From contig MGUI01000074.1 in NCBI GenBank assembly GCA_001799895.1, positions 1 to 64,000 of the forward strand: a DNA stretch of 64,000 nucleotides, given 5' to 3'. This document shows, piece after piece, positions 57,394 to 64,000 of the stretch (its first letter is position 1; the number at the start of each line of letters is the position of its first letter). Made by a program: the position numbers and the translations under genes. The stretch is from Elusimicrobia bacterium GWD2_63_28. GTDB taxonomy: Bacteria; Elusimicrobiota; Elusimicrobia; Elusimicrobiales; UBA9959. The notes beneath the pieces are model-generated. The model was not told where the DNA came from and did not search any database. It worked only from the letters and a program-made list of their open reading frames with translations.

Positions 57394-58299
57394 TTACCTC
57401 CCAACCCTCTGTTTTTTAACTGACCCCGATTTTCCGATCGTTTTCCCGGCGCCTGACCGCGCCAGCACCTGGGCCCCAAGCGGCACTCCGGCGCGCGCAG
57501 CTATTACCGGGCATTTGGCCTTAAAAAGAAAATAGACCGGGCGGGGAGCTTCGCTGAGCGTTTCAAAATTACCCTGACCCTTGGCCAACACCAGGTCCGC
57601 CGCCATAAAAGTTTTTTTAAACCGGGGTGATACCTCCTCCAGCACCGTGCCGGCCACGTCCGAACCGTTGTCAATCACCTCGACAATCCTGTGCAAACCG
57701 GCGGCGCGGGCGTCGGATAAAAGCGCGTCGTTCAATACTGGCGCGCCGCGCACGGCCACGGTAACGCGCCCGGGGCCAAGCTGCTCTATAAGCAGGCGGT
57801 CGAAAACTATTTCACCCGCATTGTCGGCCAGGTAAAGTATGCTGCCGGCCTTTTTTACCGCGCGGCTGAACGCGTCATGGTTCCCGTCGAGAGGCTCGGT
57901 CAGGGCATGGCGAATGGCCCTGCGCACCCCAGCCAGGCTCACATCCCCGGAGGCTCCCATGTCTATTATGTTGCCGGCGATGGCGAATTTTACGGCGAGT
58001 TCCAGCGGGTCCGCAGTTTTTTTCAGGGCGGTCCTTAACTCCGGCAGCAGGCGCAGGGCCAGGCGGTTCTGGGCGGTCTTGGCCCGCCGGTAAGGGTCTT
58101 TTACTCCGGTAAGGGTGCGCAGGCGGCGGTAGATGCGCCGGCCCATAACGGGGGCCGGCTGGGCCATGTTCATGCCCCGGCTCCAGGCCAGCACGTCCCG
58201 CAGTATTTTTTCATGAACTCCGGGATCGCGCGAAAACATACGCGCGGCGTCCAGCGCTTGCCGGAGCAGGCAGGGAACACAGTCGAGTGAAGTCTTCAT
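57394..58299 (-). CDS. DUF89-family protein (damage-control phosphatase type)
   Basis: 301 residues. N-terminal CVPCLLRQALDAAR is the paired-Cys motif of the stand-alone DUF89 subfamily. The active-site segments are LYLADNAGEIVFDRLL (Asp-Asn metal site), VIDNGSDVAGT and LAKGQGNFETL. Relatives are metal-dependent phosphatases that clear damaged sugar or cofactor phosphates. Substrate here unknown. Next upstream is def, after seven bases. Confidence 0.88.
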   Translation of the reverse strand: MKTSLDCVPCLLRQALDAARMFSRDPGVHEKILRDVLAWSRGMNMAQPAPVMGRRIYRRLRTLTGVKDPYRRAKTAQNRLALRLLPELRTALKKTADPLELAVKFAIAGNIIDMGASGDVSLAGVRRAIRHALTEPLDGNHDAFSRAVKKAGSILYLADNAGEIVFDRLLIEQLGPGRVTVAVRGAPVLNDALLSDARAAGLHRIVEVIDNGSDVAGTVLEEVSPRFKKTFMAADLVLAKGQGNFETLSEAPRPVYFLFKAKCPVIAARAGVPLGAQVLARSGAGKTIGKSGSVKKQRVGR

Positions 58300-58306
58300 C
58301 CTTTCC

Positions 58307-58825
58307 TTAACGAAGCCACTCTTTTTTAAGCCGGGCCAGCCTGGGTTTCAGCCGCAGCCGGGCTAGCAAGGAGAGCCGCTGAGTGAAGACCTTTCCGTCG
58401 AGGTGGTCTATCTCGTGCTGAAGCGCGCGGGCCAGGAAACCGTCGGCGTTTATTTCTACCGGTAGTCCTCGCTCGTTAAAAGAGCGCACCTTCACTTTAT
58501 TGAAACGTTTTATTTTCAGGAACAGCCCGGGAAAGGACAGGCAGCCCTCTTCCCCGGTCTGAGAACCCTCTCCGGAGATTATCTCGGGGTTGACCAGGAC
58601 CAGCTGCACCCCCGGCCCCTCCTTGGGAGGTATGCGTATCACCGCCACGCGCAGCGGCACTCCGGCCTGGTTGGCGGCTAGTCCCACCCCGCCAAAGGCC
58701 TCCATGGCAGCAAAAAGGTTCCTGACCAGTTCCCCCACCAGCTCGCGTTCCGAAGGGAGCAACACCGGCCGCGTTTTGCGGGTCAGCACCGGGTCTCCAT
58801 AAAGCCTTATGCCGAGAACGGCCAT
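58307..58825 (-). CDS. def: Peptide deformylase
   Basis: 172 residues. It removes the formyl group from nascent proteins. The three motifs are complete: GVGLAANQ (46-53), EEGCLSFPG with Cys95 and QHEIDHLDG with H137, E138 and H141. It begins one base after the mrp stop; a TTG six codons earlier is possible, but the ATG gives the usual short N-terminus. The C-terminus is unusually basic (RLSLLARLRLKPRLARLKKEW). Confidence 0.95.
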   Translation of the reverse strand: MAVLGIRLYGDPVLTRKTRPVLLPSERELVGELVRNLFAAMEAFGGVGLAANQAGVPLRVAVIRIPPKEGPGVQLVLVNPEIISGEGSQTGEEGCLSFPGLFLKIKRFNKVKVRSFNERGLPVEINADGFLARALQHEIDHLDGKVFTQRLSLLARLRLKPRLARLKKEWLR

Positions 58826-58826
58826 A

Positions 58827-59642
58827 TCAGGGGCAGACCTCAAAGAACTTTTCCGCTATGGCCATGGCCGCGTCGCGGGTCTTGCCGGATTCCATTTCAA
58901 AAAGAGTGCGCCCGGAATCGGCGAACATGACCGCCTTGGGGTCCAGCGGCAGCCGGCCCAGAAAAGCCGCGCCCAGTTCGGCGGCCAGTTTCTCCCCGCC
59001 GCCGCTGCTGAACACATGCGTCTCAAGTCCGCAGCCGGGGCAGACGAAGCCGCTCATATTTTCCACCACGCCGAGTATCTTAACCTTGAGGCTGCCGGCG
59101 AAAGAGGCGCTGCGGCGCGCGTCGTCGAGCGCCACTTCCTGCGGGGTGGTCACCAGCACGGCGCCGGTAAGCCCGGGCAAAGACTGCGCCACGGTCAACG
59201 TCTCGTCGCCGGTGCCGGGCGGGGAATCGATGAACAGATAATCCAGTTCTCCCCAGTTCACCCCGCCGAGCAGTTCCTTGATGGCGGAGGTTTTGCGGGG
59301 CCCGCGCCAGATAATGGCGGTGGAGGGATCAGCGCCCAGCAGGGCCATGCTGCAAACCACCAGATTGGGCGCCGCGGCGTAAGGCTGGATGCTGTCCCCG
59401 TCGGACTCCAGGCGCATGCCGGCAATGCCCAACATCCGGGCCACGTTCGGGCCGTGCAGGTCCACGTCGAGCAGGCCGGTCTTCTTGCCCGCGGCGGCCA
59501 TGGCGGCGGCCAGGTTGACGGCCACCGTGCTCTTGCCCACCCCGCCCTTGCCGCTCATTACCAGCACCTTGTTGCGCACCTGGCGCATCCTGCCGGCTAT
59601 CTCCCGTTCCTGCTCCTTGATGGTTTCTTCCATTGATGTCAT
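58827..59642 (-). CDS. mrp: Mrp/NBP35-type iron-sulfur carrier ATPase
   Basis: 271 residues. The deviant Walker A GKGGVGKST is at 31-39, and a DVDLHGPNVARMLG and FIDSPPGTGDE follow. The C-terminal VCPGCG (CxxC) would bind a bridging [4Fe-4S] cluster, as in ApbC/Mrp. It delivers clusters to target proteins. Location next to NifX-like, NifU-like and ferredoxin-MinD genes supports cluster trafficking. The ribosome site AAGGAG overlaps the stop of the upstream flavin enzyme. Confidence 0.93.
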   Translation of the reverse strand: MTSMEETIKEQEREIAGRMRQVRNKVLVMSGKGGVGKSTVAVNLAAAMAAAGKKTGLLDVDLHGPNVARMLGIAGMRLESDGDSIQPYAAAPNLVVCSMALLGADPSTAIIWRGPRKTSAIKELLGGVNWGELDYLFIDSPPGTGDETLTVAQSLPGLTGAVLVTTPQEVALDDARRSASFAGSLKVKILGVVENMSGFVCPGCGLETHVFSSGGGEKLAAELGAAFLGRLPLDPKAVMFADSGRTLFEMESGKTRDAAMAIAEKFFEVCP

Positions 59643-59643
59643 A

Positions 59644-61014
59644 TTAAATCTCCTTTAGCGAGCGGCAGAGTTTTACGGATGCGTCCTGCGCCGCCGCGGT
59701 CAGCGGGTACACCGTGGGCGCTGCCGTAAGCCACGGGTGCGTGGCCACCTGCAGGGTCTCCAGTTCCGACACCGACATCCCGGTCTGCACGGCCAGGCCG
59801 ACCACGTTTATCAGTTCGCCGCAGGAAACTCCGCCTGAGGCCTGCCCGCCCATCAGCAGGCCGGAATGCCTGGAAAAGACGAGCTTCAATTTGACTTTGG
59901 AAGCCCCTGGCATGGACGCCGGGTGCTTATCGAAGCCTTCGGAAAGGCCTGTGACTATCTCAAACCCCTCTTTCAGCGCCGCCGCCTCGGTCAGGCCCGC
60001 CGAGGCCAGCACCAGGCCGTCCACGGAGGTGGAATAGGCCGCTATGGTACCCTTATTCTCGCGCACCACCTTCAGGCCAAAAAGGTTCGAGCCGGCCACG
60101 CGCGCCTCCGCGGTGGCGGTGGAGGCCAGCATCACGGAAACCGGGCGGCGGGTAAAGAAATCCTTCTTCTCGGCGCAGTCTCCCACGGCGAAAATATCAG
60201 GATCGGAAGTGCGCATGTACTCGTCCACGCCTACGGCCCCGCTCTTTGAAACGTCCAGGCCGGCGTCCGCGGCCAGGCCGGCGTTGGGCACCGCGCCGAT
60301 GGCCAGCACCGCCGCGCCGCAGGGCAGCGAGGCGCCGCCGGCGAGCAGCACCCGCTCCACCCGGCCGGCACCTTCGAAAGCCTCTACCTTCACCCCGGTC
60401 ATTATCTTAACGCCGGCGGCCTCCAGTTTTTCCCGGGCCAGGGAACCGAACTCCGGGTCGAAGGAGTTGGAGAGCAGCGCGTCCTGCATCTCGATAAGCG
60501 TCACGCGCCTGCCCGACTTGGCCAGTTCGTCGGCCATTTCCACGCCGATGAAGCCGCCGCCCAGCACCGCTATATTTTCCGTTCCGGCCAGCGCCGAGAA
60601 CATTTCCTTCAACAGGTCCAGGTCCTTGTAGATGCGGAAAACGTTCTTCAGCCCGGCCCCCGGTATCTTGGGCATGAAAGGCGTGGAACCGCAGGCCAGC
60701 ACCAGCTTGCCGTATTTTTTCAGCGTGCCCCCCGAAAACTCCACCGTCTTCGCGGCGCGGTCAATGCGCAGGGCGGCGGCGTTGAGCACCTCTATGCCGC
60801 TTTTTGCCAGCGGCGCCGACGGCGAGGAATTCTCGTCTGGGCTCTTGAGGCTGGCCGCCATATAGGGAATGCCGCAGGGCACCACGCCCCTGGCCACATC
60901 CAGCGCCAGCAGCACGCTCTTCTGCGGGTAATACTTGCGGGCGGTAAGGGCGGCTATGCGGCCGGCGGGGCCTCCGCCGATAACTATGATGTCGTAGGTT
61001 TCCTGGTCAGTCAT
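59644..61014 (-). CDS. Pyridine-nucleotide-disulfide oxidoreductase family flavoenzyme
   Basis: 456 residues. FAD site IIVIGGGPAGRIAALTAR near the start, NAD(P)H site IAVLGGGFIGVEMADELA near 150-167 and the second FAD site YMRTSDPDIFAVGDCAE. The catalytic-type cysteine is in VPCGIPYM, as in the NADH oxidase/CoA-disulfide reductase group. The last 110 residues are the dimerisation domain. Neighbours handle iron-sulfur clusters, so a disulfide or persulfide substrate is possible. Confidence 0.85.
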   Translation of the reverse strand: MTDQETYDIIVIGGGPAGRIAALTARKYYPQKSVLLALDVARGVVPCGIPYMAASLKSPDENSSPSAPLAKSGIEVLNAAALRIDRAAKTVEFSGGTLKKYGKLVLACGSTPFMPKIPGAGLKNVFRIYKDLDLLKEMFSALAGTENIAVLGGGFIGVEMADELAKSGRRVTLIEMQDALLSNSFDPEFGSLAREKLEAAGVKIMTGVKVEAFEGAGRVERVLLAGGASLPCGAAVLAIGAVPNAGLAADAGLDVSKSGAVGVDEYMRTSDPDIFAVGDCAEKKDFFTRRPVSVMLASTATAEARVAGSNLFGLKVVRENKGTIAAYSTSVDGLVLASAGLTEAAALKEGFEIVTGLSEGFDKHPASMPGASKVKLKLVFSRHSGLLMGGQASGGVSCGELINVVGLAVQTGMSVSELETLQVATHPWLTAAPTVYPLTAAAQDASVKLCRSLKEI

Positions 61015-61121
61015 TTTTCATTCCTTGGCTTTTGTCTTTATACGGCCGCCTTAAGCCTGGCCTGTATTTCCGCGCCGGGAGGCAGGTAAACCGCCACCTG
61101 CGAGCGGCAAAAAGCCCTGAC

Positions 61122-61916
61122 TCATATTTTACCCCTTCTCCTGAGCGTTTCCGGGGCGCTCACGGGGGTTACCTTCGGATGCCCAGCCCGGTAAACGTCT
61201 ACCACCTTTATCTTGCCGGCACCCAGCCGGGCCAGTTCCGCCGAAACCTCGGCGCTTATGGCCTCCAGTTCCGGCTGCGGCAGCGGTTTCTCGGCGCAGG
61301 GCCGCAGCGGGGTGTTCAGCTCCACCTCGTCGGGGCCTATTTCGGCGTAGAGGCGCGCCAGGTCCCTGGCTCGGCCCTTGTTGGCGCCTATCAGCATGGT
61401 TTGTATAGCCAGCCGGCCCCGGCAACCTTTGGAGAACAAAACCAGCCCGCTGACCACTTCCCTGAAATACACCCCCGGGCCCGGCCGGTTTATCGCGTCG
61501 AACAGCGCGCCGTCGGGAGCGTCCAGCTTGGCCACGACAAAGTCAAAAGAGGCGAGCTGCTCGCGGACCTTGGCCGAATACATCAGCCCGGAGTTGGTGA
61601 TGACGGCGATCTTTTCGGGCCGGCGCCGGGAGCATTCCAGCCGCAGTTCCGTCAGGTTAGCGGCCATGGTGGGCTCTCCTCGCCCGGAGAAAGTAAGGTA
61701 ATCGGCCGGCGCCTTTATGCGCTCCAGCTCTTCGCCCAGGTCTTCCGGCATCACGTAAACCGACCGGCCCGGCTGGCAGGGGAGGCGGTGGCCGAGCTGG
61801 CAGTAGACGCAGTCGAAGTTGCAGACCTTCTCAGGCTGCGAGACCGGGTCAATGCCAAGCGAAACGCCCAGCCGCCAGGACCCCACCGGTCCGTAGCAAT
61901 ACTTGAAGCCGCTCAT
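61122..61916 (-). CDS. Radical SAM protein (COG0731-like)
   Basis: 264 residues. Cluster motif CNFDCVYC near residues 32-39, SAM-binding FSGRGEPTMAANL near 76 and ending ETLRRRGKI, as in many short relatives of TYW1. Such proteins often appear in NifX/MinD clusters. The function is unsettled and may concern metal-cofactor assembly. It overlaps the NifX-like gene by four bases. Confidence 0.85.
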   Translation of the reverse strand: MSGFKYCYGPVGSWRLGVSLGIDPVSQPEKVCNFDCVYCQLGHRLPCQPGRSVYVMPEDLGEELERIKAPADYLTFSGRGEPTMAANLTELRLECSRRRPEKIAVITNSGLMYSAKVREQLASFDFVVAKLDAPDGALFDAINRPGPGVYFREVVSGLVLFSKGCRGRLAIQTMLIGANKGRARDLARLYAEIGPDEVELNTPLRPCAEKPLPQPELEAISAEVSAELARLGAGKIKVVDVYRAGHPKVTPVSAPETLRRRGKI

Positions 61917-62236
61917 TTTTTAGACAGGTATTCCTCAACAGCCTGGCGCACGGTTATGCTCCCGGAAACCCCGGTGACGCCTTTTATACCGGCGACCGCT
62001 ATAGCTGTTTTAGCGTTGGGCCCGAGCTCGCCGGTAAGTACCACCTGCGCCCCTTGGGCCGCCACCTGGCGCACGGCCTCGGGACCGGCGCCGCCCTGCA
62101 TACTTTCGGCGGCGTTAAGCGCCGGGACAAAGCTCATGTCGTCGCTTTCGACGATCACGAAATAAGGCGCCCGGCCGAAACGCTCGCTCACCTTGGCGTC
62201 CAGGGAACCGCTCATCGCGGATACGCAGATTTTCAT
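61913..62236 (-). CDS. NifX/NifB-C-terminal-like cofactor-binding protein
   Basis: 107 residues, the fold of the dinitrogenase iron-molybdenum cofactor biosynthesis family: MKICVSAMSGSLDAKVSERFGRAPYFVIVE, then GAGPEAVRQVAAQGAQVVLTGELGPNA. In organisms without nitrogenase such proteins are thought to carry iron-sulfur or molybdenum clusters. The ATG after AAAGGAG is the start; an upstream in-frame Met adds seven residues without a ribosome site. No nitrogenase genes are in the window. Confidence 0.88.
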   Translation of the reverse strand: MKICVSAMSGSLDAKVSERFGRAPYFVIVESDDMSFVPALNAAESMQGGAGPEAVRQVAAQGAQVVLTGELGPNAKTAIAVAGIKGVTGVSGSITVRQAVEEYLSKK

Positions 62237-62253
62237 TTTAAGCTCCTTTAACT

Positions 62254-62997
62254 TCAATGACCAAGTACAAAAAAAGCGATGGTACCGACACCGGCCAGCC
62301 CAAGCAGGAACTGCCCCCAGGGGTTGCCGATTCCCGGCCGGCGGTGCAGGGCCGGTATGAGGTCCGCGAGAGCTATATAGATAAAACTGGCCGCCGATAC
62401 CGCCATAACATAGGGCAGCGCCGGCTTGAAATAGGCCAGTCCGTAATAGGCGCCGAAGGCGCCTGGCACCGTGGCCAGCGAAGAAAGCACATTTCCCCAG
62501 ATCGCTTTTTTTCGGGACCAGCCGGAAGAGAGCATAATGGCGAAATCCCCGGTTTCCTGCGGTATTTCATGCGCCACCACGGCCAGGGCAGAGGTATACG
62601 CCAGCGCAGGAGAGACCAGCAGGGCGGACCCTATCAGAACACCGTCCATGAAATTATGCAGCGCGTCGCCTATTACTATAAGCGTGCCGGCCGAAGAATG
62701 CACTTCGCAGTCTTCCTTATGGCAATGCCTCCAGAGCAGCGTTTTCTCAAGCCCGAGGAAAACAAAGATACCGCCCAGCGCCGCGCCCAGCACTGTCACC
62801 GGGGCTCCGCCCATGTTCAGAGCCTTGGGCAGCAACCCCAGGAAAGCCGCCCCTAGCAGCGTACCGGTGGCGTAGCTGATAAGGCAGGGCAGCAACTGAC
62901 CGCGCGTCCTTTCCGGAAAGAGCAAAAAGAGCCCGGCGGCCGCGACGCTTAAGACGCTGCCGGCGAGGCTTAAGAAAGAGAGTAACGCAAGTTCCAT
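62254..62997 (-). CDS. ZIP-family divalent metal transporter
   Basis: 247 residues, eight helices. The metal-binding helices 4 and 5 are clear: GDALHNFMDGVLIG (HNxxD) and VAHEIPQETGDFAIML (HExPQExGD). A short His/Cys loop (WRHCHKEDCEVHSS) lies before helix 4. ZIP proteins move zinc, iron or other divalent ions into the cytoplasm. Within this iron-sulfur cluster of genes iron is an attractive substrate, but zinc is equally possible. Confidence 0.92.
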   Translation of the reverse strand: MELALLSFLSLAGSVLSVAAAGLFLLFPERTRGQLLPCLISYATGTLLGAAFLGLLPKALNMGGAPVTVLGAALGGIFVFLGLEKTLLWRHCHKEDCEVHSSAGTLIVIGDALHNFMDGVLIGSALLVSPALAYTSALAVVAHEIPQETGDFAIMLSSGWSRKKAIWGNVLSSLATVPGAFGAYYGLAYFKPALPYVMAVSAASFIYIALADLIPALHRRPGIGNPWGQFLLGLAGVGTIAFFVLGH

Positions 62998-63359
62998 CAG
63001 GGTTTAAGCAAATAGTCGGCCAGCGCCCGGTAGAAGGCCGTGGCCGCCAGTATGGGGCAATGCTTGTGATCCTCCGGAACCGGCCCCAGGGTTTTTAGGA
63101 TCAGCCCCGGCGAAACAAAAAAAGCCTCGGCGAGCGGGCGCTGGTCGGCGTAGAAAGCCACAATCGCGCCGCAGGCCTGGGTTACAGTGCAGCCGTCGGC
63201 GTGGTAGCGGATCTCCGCGACCTTGCCGTCCTTTATATTTAAATAGAATTCCATGGTGTCGCCGCAGGGGCCGGTGACCGAGGCGGAAGCGTCGGGGTCG
63301 TTCAGCCGCCCCTCATAATGTTTTACTGCCTCGTCGAGCGCCATCTTGCGGTCTTCCAT
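62997..63359 (-). CDS. NifU/IscU-like iron-sulfur scaffold protein
   Basis: 120 residues. The scaffold cysteines appear in TGPCGDTMEF (C32), HADGCTVTQACG (C57, C63) and KHCPILAA (C101), spaced as in IscU-type proteins. The ATG used follows the MinD-type gene by one base; a longer frame upstream would give an unlikely Pro/Trp-rich N-terminus read from its other strand frame. It probably assembles clusters for the neighbouring Mrp, ferredoxin and radical SAM proteins. Confidence 0.85.
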   Translation of the reverse strand: MEDRKMALDEAVKHYEGRLNDPDASASVTGPCGDTMEFYLNIKDGKVAEIRYHADGCTVTQACGAIVAFYADQRPLAEAFFVSPGLILKTLGPVPEDHKHCPILAATAFYRALADYLLKP

Positions 63360-63360
63360 C

Positions 63361-64000
63361 TTAATTCTCCAAGGCTTTTTCCAGGGTCCGCCAGGCTTTT
63401 TCCACGGCGTCCGCTGCGGGGGCGGCGCCGTCTTCGCCCAGGGTTTTCCTGGCCAGCAGGGTCTTAATGACGCCTGTATCGAAGGGCATGCGGCCCAGCA
63501 GTCCAAAACCAAAATTCGCAGCGGCCGCTTCAAGGGCCGCCGTTTCCTCTTCGTTCAGATCCCATTTATTTACCAGCAGAAACCCTTTCAGTTTCTGCTG
63601 TTTGAGCAGCTCCGCCAGGCGCATGAAATCGTGCCGGCCCGACACCGTGGGCTCGGCCACCAGCACCACCGCGTCCACCCCGCCCAGCGCGGCCAGCACC
63701 GGGCAGCCTATGCCCGGCGAGCCGTCCAGTATAAGGTATTTAGCGCCTGAACTTTCGGCGGCCTTGACCGCCTCGCCCTTGAGCAGGGCTACCAGCTTGC
63801 CGGAATTCTCCTCCGCGGGTTCCAGCCTGGCCCCGGCGAAGGTTCCGAAGCGGCAGGGCGAAACCGCCCAGGTGCCGCTTAAGACTTCTTTGGAGGTTAT
63901 GGCGCCGGCCCGGCAATTCCACACACAGACGCCGCAGCCTTCACAGGCGGTCTGATTGATCTTAAAGGGCCCGGCGGTAACGGCGTCGAAACGGCAGACC
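63361..64000 (-). CDS. MinD-superfamily ATPase with inserted ferredoxin domain (5' end outside window)
   Basis: The frame runs off the window edge, so the Walker A region is missing. The visible part starts in the inserted ferredoxin (CEGCGVCVWNC near 63930-63960) and continues through the ATPase: YLILDGSPGIGCPVLAAL (Walker B-like), VVLVAEPTVSGRHD and LLVNKWDLN. An internal GTG could be taken for a start, but the cysteines before it show the protein is longer. These ATPases occur in pairs with NifX-like proteins in anaerobes and are presumed to handle metal clusters. Confidence 0.88.
   Translation of the reverse strand, partial: VCRFDAVTAGPFKINQTACEGCGVCVWNCRAGAITSKEVLSGTWAVSPCRFGTFAGARLEPAEENSGKLVALLKGEAVKAAESSGAKYLILDGSPGIGCPVLAALGGVDAVVLVAEPTVSGRHDFMRLAELLKQQKLKGFLLVNKWDLNEEETAALEAAAANFGFGLLGRMPFDTGVIKTLLARKTLGEDGAAPAADAVEKAWRTLEKALEN

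Noticed and set aside
61030-61121. In-frame continuation of about 27 codons after the TGA of the COG0731-type radical SAM gene (VAVYLPPGAEIQARLKAAV), as if TGA were read through
   Set aside because: RRRGK endings are normal for this family, and no selenocysteine-type hairpin was seen. It may be a small remnant.
1-64000. CRISPR arrays, tRNA, rRNA
   Set aside because: No regularly spaced direct repeats, cloverleaf-like or rRNA-like segments were noticed on either strand.

Overview
The window looks like a chromosome segment from a GC-rich diderm bacterium. Diderm character is inferred from outer-membrane barrels, a TolC/RND pair, an LPS-heptose adenylyltransferase and lipoproteins. The many radical-SAM enzymes and a MinD-ferredoxin/NifX/NifU-like/Mrp cluster suggest an anaerobic or iron-sulfur-rich metabolism. 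The gene mix recalls Elusimicrobiota or similar groundwater lineages, but this is a weak inference from content. No rRNA, tRNA or CRISPR array was seen.

Layout. 1-9274 (+): end of an unknown gene, cdd, accB, a zinc-ribbon/TPR membrane protein, accC, rfaE2, a broken alpha-oxoamine synthase, a GNAT-like acyltransferase split by a perfect 593-bp tandem duplication, an HD-GYP protein and a response regulator. 9238-10373: a Y1/REP-type transposase element with 26-bp inverted ends, flanked by 36-bp direct repeats. 10339-12970 (-): nucleotidyltransferase-like, secreted and PilZ genes. 13024-15916: YgbA-like, CheY/CheC-like, histidine kinase and small lipoprotein. 16022-21281 (+): NCS2 permease, GlpT, hydrolases. 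21294-23290: a Zn-dependent phospholipase C-like gene between two copies of the tcdA 3' end. 23179-28335: tcdA, tatD, a large glycosyltransferase/TPR protein, a secreted glycerophosphodiesterase.

28403-37139 (-) is a tightly overlapping ten-gene unit that reads as membrane-lipid or isoprenoid biosynthesis: UbiA, a dikinase split into two non-adjacent genes, a CDP-alcohol phosphatidyltransferase, a GNAT acyltransferase, a phytol/dolichol-kinase-like protein, a radical SAM enzyme and membrane proteins. I do not recognise this combination as a described pathway.

37229-41393 (-) holds secreted proteins, a clostripain-type peptidase and a small five-cysteine peptide gene. 41454-46457 has TolC, an RND pump and two MITE-like inverted-repeat elements. 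47426-50470 (+) is a candidate RiPP locus: a five-cysteine precursor, a strong hairpin, a radical SAM/SPASM maturase and an M50 peptidase. The two five-cysteine peptides have alignable leaders, and their promoters match at 19 of 20 bases in a sigma-54-like element. I regard this as the best candidate for a new system.

50483-56635 (-) carries a secreted protein, a putative regulator, a zinc/manganese uptake set lacking its ATPase, and a NapH-like ferredoxin membrane protein. 56691-64000 (-) carries a PNPOx-like protein, DUF5320, DUF89, def, mrp, a flavin oxidoreductase, a radical SAM protein, NifX-like, ZIP, NifU-like and a MinD/ferredoxin ATPase cut by the window end.

Several genes (7653, 16022, 24775 on +, 24677 on -) have a -10 hexamer only 6-7 nt before the start codon, suggesting leaderless mRNAs.
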